DNA of 64,000 bases from assembly GCA_011523545.1 (NCBI GenBank), contig WTGN01000032.1, positions 1 through 64,000 of the forward strand, given 5' to 3'. Origin of the DNA: Chloroflexota bacterium (GTDB taxonomy: Bacteria; Chloroflexota; Anaerolineae; Aggregatilineales; Phototrophicaceae). Numbering within the stretch: position 1 is the first letter of the stretch; every line of letters starts with the position of its first letter. The notes beneath the pieces were generated by a model. The model did no database searches, was not told the origin of the DNA, and saw nothing but the letters and a program-made list of their open reading frames with translations. Position numbers and translations under genes: made by a program. Below, in pieces: positions 57,557-64,000 of this stretch.

Positions 57557-59737
57557 TCAATCCGGCGTTTCGCAGACGCCGAAGCTGTCCTGCATGAATT
57601 GCGCATGCGAGTCAAAGGCATGCGCCTCTTCACCGTCCCACAGGCGCTCATAACTCGCGTCGCCGCGCAGCGCCCAGGAATTCTTGACATCCAGCAGATC
57701 GGTCTGCAAGATGCGCAGGGCGCGCCACTGAATCCGCGGATCCAACACCGGGAAGACCACCTCCACCCGATTGAGCAAGTTGCGGCGCATGAGGTCGGCG
57801 CTGCCCATGTAGAGCTGCCGATGTTCGGGCGCGTTGCGGAAATAATAGACGCGGCTGTGCTCAAGATAGCGGCCGACGATGCTCTTGACGCGGATGTTTT
57901 CGCTCAAGCCGGGCACGCCGGGCCGCAGGCAGCACAAGCCGCGCACGATCAAGTCGATTTTCACGCCGGCTTGCGACGCCTGGTAAAGCTTCCTGATGAT
58001 GTGATCTTCTTCCAGCTGGTTCATCTTGAAGATCAGGCGGGCGTCTTCACCGCGCCGAGCCGCGTCGATCTCGCCGTCAATGAGCGCGAGCAGGGAATTC
58101 TGCAAATGCTCAGGCGCCACCAGCAGATGATTGTAGGTCGTATCGGGCGCGTAACCGGTGAGGCGGTTGAACAGGCGCGAGGCATCATCGGCGATCTGCT
58201 CATTGCAGGTGAATAGCCCAATATCGGCGTAGAGGCGGGCGGTGGCGGCGTTGTAGTTGCCCGTGCCCAGATGAACATAGCGGCGCATCCCGTCGCGCTC
58301 GCGGCGGACGACCAGCGATATCTTGGCGTGCGTCTTGACCGGCAGTTCCTCGACGCCGTATACGACATGCACGCCTTTCTCCTCCAGCGCCGTCACCCAT
58401 TCGAGGTTGTTCTCTTCATCGAAACGCGCCTTCAGCTCGACCAGCACAGTCACTTGCTTCTCGTTGTCGCGCGCCTCAAGCAGGTCATTGACCACAGGCG
58501 AGTTCTTGCCGACGCGGTACAAGGTGGTCTTGATCGCCAGGACAGCGGGGTCGCGCGCGGCCCGCTTGAAAAAGTCCTCAACTGGCGAGAAGGAGTCGTA
58601 GGGATGATGGACGATGACGTCTTGCTTGCGGATAACCTCAAAGAAATCAGCCGATTGGGTGAAGGGCTTCGGCAGCCGCGGCACATAGGGCGGGTCTTTC
58701 AGATCGGGCCGATCCACTTGCATCAGCTCGAATAGATCGGCCGAACCCAGCTTGCCGTCAATGCGGAAAACCTCGCGCGTGGAGGGCACCTCCAGCGAGC
58801 TCGCCAGCCGGTTGAGCATGCGCTCGCTGATGCCGGCCGGCACGCTCAAACGCACGACCGAGCCGAAGCGCCGCTCCTTGACGCCCTGCTCGATGATCGA
58901 TTTGACATCCAGCAGATCTTCGTCCTGTTCGTGCTCATAATCGATATCGGCATTGCGCAATATGCGGAAGGGGAAAGTCTCTATGATTGTCATGCCGGGG
59001 AAGAGGTCCGAAAGGTAATCGGCGATGATGTCCTCAATCCAAAGGAAGTGATAACCGTCATGCACCTCGCCGGTGAAGTTCGTCATCACTTGCTCGAGGT
59101 GGACGATCCGCGGCAGGATATCCACCGGCACTTTGATGCGGGCGAAGTCCCTGCCGCTCGGCATGTCACCATTGCTGCGCTCCAGATAAACGCCCAGATT
59201 CAGGCTTAGATTGGAGATGAAGGGGAAAGGACGCGCATGGTCGACGGCCAAGGGCGTCAAGACCGGGTAGACTTCGGAGCGGAAGTAGAAGGTGATGGCG
59301 TCGCGCTCGCCGCCGCTGAGTTGATCTGTCGTGATGAAGTGGACGCCCTCGCGCGCCAGGAGATTGAAGACATGCTTGCGCGTCTGGCGCTGCCGCGCGA
59401 TCAACTGCGACACTTCTTCGTGGATGCGGCGCAGCAATTGCATGGGCGTGATGCCATCGGGCCGCATGGTCGGGTTGTTGAAATGCAAGCGCTGAAAATA
59501 AGCGCCCACGCGCACCATGTAGAACTCGTCGAGATTGTTGCCGACGATGGCGATGAACTTCACGCGCTCAAGCAGCGGCGTCGATTCATCCTCCGCCAAC
59601 GCCAGCACGCGCTTCTGAAAGTCAATCGTGCTCAGTTCGCGATTGATGAAATTCTCAGGGCTTAAGTCCGGCGCCCGCTCTTCCCATGCTTCAATCATTC
59701 TGTCACTCAATTTTGTACGCCAGCCAGGTAAATTCAC
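57557..59737 (-). CDS. ppk1: Polyphosphate kinase 1
   Basis: NFINRELSTIDFQKRVLALA...HHPYDSFSPVEDFFKRAARDPAVLAIKTTLYRVG...VLVELKARFDEENNLEW...HLGTGNYNAATARLYADIGLFT. Confidence 0.96.
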   Translation of the reverse strand: MNLPGWRTKLSDRMIEAWEERAPDLSPENFINRELSTIDFQKRVLALAEDESTPLLERVKFIAIVGNNLDEFYMVRVGAYFQRLHFNNPTMRPDGITPMQLLRRIHEEVSQLIARQRQTRKHVFNLLAREGVHFITTDQLSGGERDAITFYFRSEVYPVLTPLAVDHARPFPFISNLSLNLGVYLERSNGDMPSGRDFARIKVPVDILPRIVHLEQVMTNFTGEVHDGYHFLWIEDIIADYLSDLFPGMTIIETFPFRILRNADIDYEHEQDEDLLDVKSIIEQGVKERRFGSVVRLSVPAGISERMLNRLASSLEVPSTREVFRIDGKLGSADLFELMQVDRPDLKDPPYVPRLPKPFTQSADFFEVIRKQDVIVHHPYDSFSPVEDFFKRAARDPAVLAIKTTLYRVGKNSPVVNDLLEARDNEKQVTVLVELKARFDEENNLEWVTALEEKGVHVVYGVEELPVKTHAKISLVVRRERDGMRRYVHLGTGNYNAATARLYADIGLFTCNEQIADDASRLFNRLTGYAPDTTYNHLLVAPEHLQNSLLALIDGEIDAARRGEDARLIFKMNQLEEDHIIRKLYQASQAGVKIDLIVRGLCCLRPGVPGLSENIRVKSIVGRYLEHSRVYYFRNAPEHRQLYMGSADLMRRNLLNRVEVVFPVLDPRIQWRALRILQTDLLDVKNSWALRGDASYERLWDGEEAHAFDSHAQFMQDSFGVCETPD

Positions 59738-59820
59738 TTATTGACATAATACTGTAAGAATTGCTAAATTGCTAAGAATGGCCGCCGGCGCCAGTATTCA
59801 TCTACAAACTGTTCGAAATC

Positions 59821-59945
59821 TGTAGGGGCGTCTCGCTGAGACGCCCGCCCTTCCAGTTACATCTTGTGGGCTTTTCGGCGATACGCCCCGGTCCAATTCA
59901 ACAACGCAACCCTCTGTGCCCTCTGTGTCCTCGGTGGTGAAAACA
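59821..59945. repeat. GGGGCGTC-type palindrome followed by inverted CACCGAG repeat
   Basis: tgtaggggcgtctcgctgagacgcccgcc ... ccctctgtgccctctgtgtcctcggtggtgaaaac. Confidence 0.8.
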
Positions 59946-60042
59946 TCGAATCACCCGCCCGGCCGTCAGCCACGCTTCAACGCAACCCTGCTTGACCAAT
60001 TCGCGTATAATAGAGAAGTCGAAGCGAGGGAGGCGAAGACGC

Positions 60043-60387
60043 ATGAAATACAAGCTGGGCTTGGGACTGGCCATCGCGCTGATTTTGGTATTGCTCTTTC
60101 TGCCCGGCATGCTGGGCCGGCTGATTGGCCTGGTGATTTCGCTGCTGGTCTGGGGCGCGAGCGGCTACCTGGCCGGCAAGTTGCTGCAAGGCGAGGGCTA
60201 CGGTCTGCTTGGCAATATCCTGCTGGGTCTGGTCGGCGGCTTTGTCGGCTCGCTGCTGGTAACCATTTTCGGCATCACCGGCCTGGTCAAGCTGCCCTTC
60301 ATCGGCGGCATCCTGGTCGGCGCGCTCGGCTCCGCCGTTATCGTGATAGTTGCTGGGCTGCTCGGCGCTGAGGGCGAAGGGGAATAA
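60043..60387 (+). CDS. GlsB/YeaQ/YmgE-like small membrane protein
   Basis: Glycine-rich TM pattern: WGASGYLAGKLLQGEGYGLLGNILLGLVGGFVGSLL; internal ATG of the tracked ORF. Confidence 0.7.
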   Translation: MKYKLGLGLAIALILVLLFLPGMLGRLIGLVISLLVWGASGYLAGKLLQGEGYGLLGNILLGLVGGFVGSLLVTIFGITGLVKLPFIGGILVGALGSAVIVIVAGLLGAEGEGE

Positions 60388-60412
60388 GCGTCACTCTGCC
60401 AGAGCGCGACAC

Positions 60413-61189
60413 ATGCCTACACTCAGGCCGTCTGCCGAGCTGCGAGAACAGATCCTCAAACGAGGCTGTTATTCCCCTGAAGAAAACCGGCGCATCTATG
60501 AGAAATGGTTCGCGCCCGGCCCCCGTCAGAAGTTTCAGAAGGTCAATCGCAAATACCGCCTGGAAGACAAGGTGATTTGCGATATCGGCTGCGGCTATGG
60601 CATGAACCTGCCCTACTGTCAGCCGGATTCCTACGGTATCGACATCGCCGATTATGAGTCAGATTTCGCGCGCAGCATCGGGCTGACCATCCATCAGCGC
60701 GATTTTCTGCATGACCCGATTGATGATCTGCCGCGAGTGGAAGCGGTCTGGTGTTCCGCCGTGCTGGAGCATGTGGAGAGCATCCACATTTTCCTGCGCA
60801 AGATCGCGCTGCTGCTCGAGGACAATGGCCTGGCGCTCATCTACGTGCCCTCGATTCCGCTGGCGCCCTTCCTGGGTGTTTTGCCGATTTTGCGCCGCTA
60901 CATGACTGGTTATTTGTACAGCGATCACATCAACGCCTTCACGCCGTCTACGCTCCGCTTCTTCTGCGAGCGCGCCGGCTTCGACACGCTTGAAGTGAGC
61001 CCGTTTTTGCCCGGCGCGGCCGGCCTCATCAATCATGTGCCGCTGCTGAACCGGATCGTCGATGGCTGCGTCTACGTGGGCAGGAAGATCCCGGATTGGG
61101 ACTATCCGGAGCGGGCGACGCGCCGGGCGACCGAGACGGGGACCGGCTTTGTTTATCGCTGGGATGTCGACGGCACGAAGTCTGAATGA
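60413..61189 (+). CDS. Class I SAM-dependent methyltransferase
   Basis: VICDIGCGYGMNLPYCQPDSYGIDIADYESDFAR...VWCSAVLEHVESIHIFLRKIALLLEDNGLALIYVPS. Confidence 0.87.
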   Translation: MPTLRPSAELREQILKRGCYSPEENRRIYEKWFAPGPRQKFQKVNRKYRLEDKVICDIGCGYGMNLPYCQPDSYGIDIADYESDFARSIGLTIHQRDFLHDPIDDLPRVEAVWCSAVLEHVESIHIFLRKIALLLEDNGLALIYVPSIPLAPFLGVLPILRRYMTGYLYSDHINAFTPSTLRFFCERAGFDTLEVSPFLPGAAGLINHVPLLNRIVDGCVYVGRKIPDWDYPERATRRATETGTGFVYRWDVDGTKSE

Positions 61190-61232
61190 ACTGATTTTCG
61201 CCACAGCGGCGCACGCAACGATGTGATTGAAA

Positions 61233-61300
61233 TCTTACCACCGAGTACACCGAGTTAATATGAGGTCACCGAGGAGTATTCTACACAACTGAATATCACG
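61233..61300. repeat. CACCGAG dispersed repeat
   Basis: tcttaccaccgagtacaccgagttaatatgaggtcaccgaggag...gaatatcacg, matching the 28479 copy. Confidence 0.8.
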
Positions 61301-61371
61301 CCGATCCAGCAGCGCTGTGATTGAAGCTGGAAGCTGTCAAGTTCATCAATGAAGAGGGCGCGGAGATTGAA

Positions 61372-61839
61372 CTAGACATTGCCTTGGTTGACCCATTTCT
61401 GGAATTCAGTCATATTGAATACGTGTAACAGATTGTCCTTTTGCATGGCGCGCACCCATTTTTCGGCGCCCGGGCGGTAGCCGCCACCATCAAGCACGAA
61501 GACGGTCTCGTATTCCGATGACCAAATGTTGAGGACAAAATAGGGATATTTCTCGTCAACCGTACCACCGACCTGTTGCCATTTTGCCTCAATGACTAAA
61601 CCGTCGGGCCATTTCTGCGGGTGATAGAGCAGAAAATCACAGATTAGATCCGTGCCGTAAATCGTTTGCCCTATATTGACTTGAGAGGCGAAACTGGGCT
61701 TATTGAAGTTGTGCATGGCGTTTGCCAAAGTTTTCTTGTCCATTATTTTGGCAAAGCCACATTCAATCAAGTTTTGCTCGATAAACTTTTCCAAGCGATT
61801 GCCGGTCAAATTAGCTTTCGCGCCTTGAGACTTCGCCAT
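61372..61839 (-). CDS. PD-(D/E)XK nuclease-like protein, candidate restriction endonuclease
   Basis: CDFLLYHPQKWPDGLVIEAKWQ (D...ExK core); 8 nt downstream of a D12 methyltransferase gene. Confidence 0.75.
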   Translation of the reverse strand: MAKSQGAKANLTGNRLEKFIEQNLIECGFAKIMDKKTLANAMHNFNKPSFASQVNIGQTIYGTDLICDFLLYHPQKWPDGLVIEAKWQQVGGTVDEKYPYFVLNIWSSEYETVFVLDGGGYRPGAEKWVRAMQKDNLLHVFNMTEFQKWVNQGNV

Positions 61840-61847
61840 GCCGCCTC

Positions 61848-62696
61848 CTAGTAATTCGTGATGAGCAATTCGTCGACCGCGCCGCGCGCGTCCGCATTCG
61901 AGTTGACAAATCGCGGCGCTTTGACCATCTCGACATTGAAGACGGGATTCCTGTAGAGCGCCGACGACGTATCGCTGTTGGACAGCATGAACTTCGCCCC
62001 GCGGTCATGCAGCGCGAGGCAAAGGTCGCGCAGCGCAGTTTGCTCGGTCGCGCCGAAGTCGTCTTTGGCGTAGCGCGTGAACGAGGTTTTGTCGAGCGGT
62101 TGATAAGGCGGGTCGAAGTAAAGGAAATCGCCCTTGCCCGCCGCAAGTTTACGGAAGTCTCGCGTCCGAATGTCCACGCCTTGCAAGGCGGCTTGACAAG
62201 CGAGCAGCAGCGCTTCCTGACAAATGGCTGGTTTCTTGTAGCTCCCAAGCGGCACGTTAAACTCGCCCTTGGAATTCACGCGCCATAGGCCGTTGTAGCA
62301 GGTCTTGTTGAGGTAGATGAAACGCGCCGCTATTTCAACGCGGTCGTCGAGTTGATGCTGACTGCGAATCTTGTAGTAGTAGGCTTTCGAGTGTTTCGCC
62401 GCGTGCTGGCGCAGCTTATGGATGAGTGGTTCGGGATCGCGCTGGATGACCTGGTAGGTGTTGATGAGATCGAAGTTGATATCACTTAAGAATGCCTGCC
62501 CCCCCCCCGCAAAATCAATTCTTCCCTCATTTTTCAGGGCGAAGAAGAGCGCGCCGCCGCCGACAAAGGGTTCGTAATAATTGTTGAATTCGGCGGGCAC
62601 GCGAGAGATCAATTCGGGCAGGAGGCTGCGCTTGCCGCCCACCCACTTGACAAAGGGCTTCGCGCTGTGAACATTTGGCAGAGGCGCTTGTGGCAT
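61848..62696 (-). CDS. D12-class DNA adenine methyltransferase (Dam family)
   Basis: FVKWVGGKRSLLPELISRVPAEFNNYYEPFVGGGALFFAL...LSDINFDLINTYQVI...FLYFDPPYQPLDKTSFTRYAKDDF. Confidence 0.93.
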   Translation of the reverse strand: MPQAPLPNVHSAKPFVKWVGGKRSLLPELISRVPAEFNNYYEPFVGGGALFFALKNEGRIDFAGGGQAFLSDINFDLINTYQVIQRDPEPLIHKLRQHAAKHSKAYYYKIRSQHQLDDRVEIAARFIYLNKTCYNGLWRVNSKGEFNVPLGSYKKPAICQEALLLACQAALQGVDIRTRDFRKLAAGKGDFLYFDPPYQPLDKTSFTRYAKDDFGATEQTALRDLCLALHDRGAKFMLSNSDTSSALYRNPVFNVEMVKAPRFVNSNADARGAVDELLITNY

Positions 62697-62860
62697 ACTT
62701 GACCGTCATGTATCGATAATCCGCACACTTGATCTATATGATCATTTTGCGCGCCTGTCAAGCATGATGAAAAAACAGAATTCTAAAACGCCGTTCACCT
62801 ATGGTATACTTCCCGACTGATATGGAGTACAAAACAGCAGTCATCGCAAAAGGGAGCGCT

Positions 62861-63892
62861 ATGGCCTCGCCATCCAAAGAGATGCTCCTCGACTGGTATC
62901 GGCAGATGGTGCTGATCCGTGAATTCGAGGAGACCTGCCACCGGCTATATGAAGAGAAGCGCATCACCGGCGTCTATCTGCATCTCTACAGCGGGCATGA
63001 AGCCAGCGGCGTCGGCTCGATGGCGGCCCTACGCAAGACCGACCATGTCATCACCGCCTACCGCGATCATGGTATCGCCCTCATTCTGGGCATGGACCCC
63101 GGCGCGGTCATGGCCGAGATGATGGGCAAGAAGACCGGCTCGAGCGGCGGCAAAGGCGGCTCGATGCACCTGGCTTCCAAAGACCATAATTTTTGGGGCG
63201 GTTACGCCATCGTCGGCGGGCACCTGCCGCTGGCGGCCGGCATCGCCCTGGAGGCGCGCTACCGCGGCAAAGACGATGTCACCATGACCTACGTCGGCGA
63301 TGGCGCCACCAACAACGGCTATTTCCACGAATCGCTCAATATGAGCGCCATCTGGGACCTGCCGGTCGTCTGGATCATCGAGAACAACGGTTATGGCATG
63401 GGCACCGAGGTCGAGCGGGCCAGCGGGCAGATCGAGCTGCATCGTAAGGCGGAAGCTTATGGCATCAAGAGCTTTGGCCGCGTTGACGCCCAGAACGCGC
63501 TGGAAGTCTACGCGGTCGCCTCGAAGGCGGTTGCATACGCGCGCGAGAATGGACCGGCCGTCATCGAGCACGTCACTTATCGCTATCGCGGGCACGGCGT
63601 CTCGGACAAGCAATACGACGCCCGCGACGACATGTCGGCAGAATTGAAGGAATGGGTTGAAACGCGTGAGCCGATCAAGATCTTGCGCGATTGCATCGAA
63701 AGCAAATATGGTGATGTCGGCGATATCCTGGCGCGGCACGAAGCCGATGCGGCACGCATCGTCGCCGAGTCGGTCGCCTTTGCTGAAGCCAGCGACTTGC
63801 CGAGCGGCTACCAGGACTTGATGCGGAATACTTATGTGCCATCCGACCTGGTGCATAAAACTGACAAAAGCGTCGGCGCTGGCATCGACTGA
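62861..63892 (+). CDS. pdhA: TPP-dependent dehydrogenase E1 component, alpha subunit (pyruvate/acetoin type)
   Basis: MVLIREFEETCHRLYEEKRITGVYLHLYSGHEA...GKGGSMHLASKDHNFWGGYAIVGGHLPLAAGIAL...GDGATNNGYFHESLNMSAIWDLPVVWIIENNGYGM; preceded by agggag RBS. Confidence 0.93.
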   Translation: MASPSKEMLLDWYRQMVLIREFEETCHRLYEEKRITGVYLHLYSGHEASGVGSMAALRKTDHVITAYRDHGIALILGMDPGAVMAEMMGKKTGSSGGKGGSMHLASKDHNFWGGYAIVGGHLPLAAGIALEARYRGKDDVTMTYVGDGATNNGYFHESLNMSAIWDLPVVWIIENNGYGMGTEVERASGQIELHRKAEAYGIKSFGRVDAQNALEVYAVASKAVAYARENGPAVIEHVTYRYRGHGVSDKQYDARDDMSAELKEWVETREPIKILRDCIESKYGDVGDILARHEADAARIVAESVAFAEASDLPSGYQDLMRNTYVPSDLVHKTDKSVGAGID

Positions 63893-63910
63893 GATGGCCC
63901 GCCCAACAAA

Positions 63911-64000
63911 TCTGTAGGGGCGAGGCGGCGACTCGCCCGCAATCTAAACAAATCTGTAGGGGCGAGGCGGCGACTCGCCCGCAATCTAAACGAATCTGTA
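63911..64000. repeat. 42-bp tandem array of GGGGCGAG palindromes, running off the window
   Basis: tctgtaggggcgaggcggcgactcgcccgcaatctaaac[ag]aa repeated at 63911, 63953 and 63995 (third copy truncated). Confidence 0.93.

Noticed and set aside
63911-64000. Possible CRISPR array
   Set aside because: The period is regular, but the would-be spacers are identical apart from one base and the unit is a dispersed palindrome found elsewhere; no cas genes seen.

Overview
High-GC bacterial chromosomal window of 64 kb, dense with protein-coding genes. Gene content and style (SH3-domain lipoprotein, BTAD regulator, YfhO-like membrane protein, dispersed GGGGCGAG palindromes) suggest Chloroflexota/Anaerolineae, but this is a low-confidence inference because no rRNA is present. 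Two tRNAs are visible: a truncated tRNA-Pro at the left edge and a tRNA-Gln near 33.3 kb. Mostly ordinary content: a NERD protein + AddB + AddA + membrane-protein operon, two peroxiredoxins, homoserine dehydrogenase, PspA/IM30, an amino-acid ABC transporter, DgoD-like enolase, CPA2 antiporter + PII-like protein, M20/aminotransferase/2OG-oxygenase operon, ferredoxin-NADP reductase, M24 peptidase, SelA, cyclophilin, ALDH16-like protein, Xth, PPK1 and PDH E1-alpha. Accessory modules: an ImmA/IrrE + DUF4411 toxin-antitoxin-like pair and a D12-class methyltransferase + PD-(D/E)XK restriction-like pair. The best candidates for undescribed biology are: (1) a four-gene cluster (50.7-54.6 kb) of membrane-anchored proteins sharing a divergent GIY-YIG/T5orf172-like domain; (2) tandem secreted proteins (30.6-33.1 kb) with Cys-Cys repeat modules plus an HEACH (HExxH) metallopeptidase-like domain, with near-identical 5' halves and diverged 3' halves; (3) an internally duplicated solute-binding protein with a 419-bp identical core; (4) a G10 tract inside the DNA methyltransferase gene; (5) two dispersed intergenic repeat families, including a nested inverted composite and a 42-bp tandem array running off the right edge. 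All calls are from reading the sequence; no database search was run.
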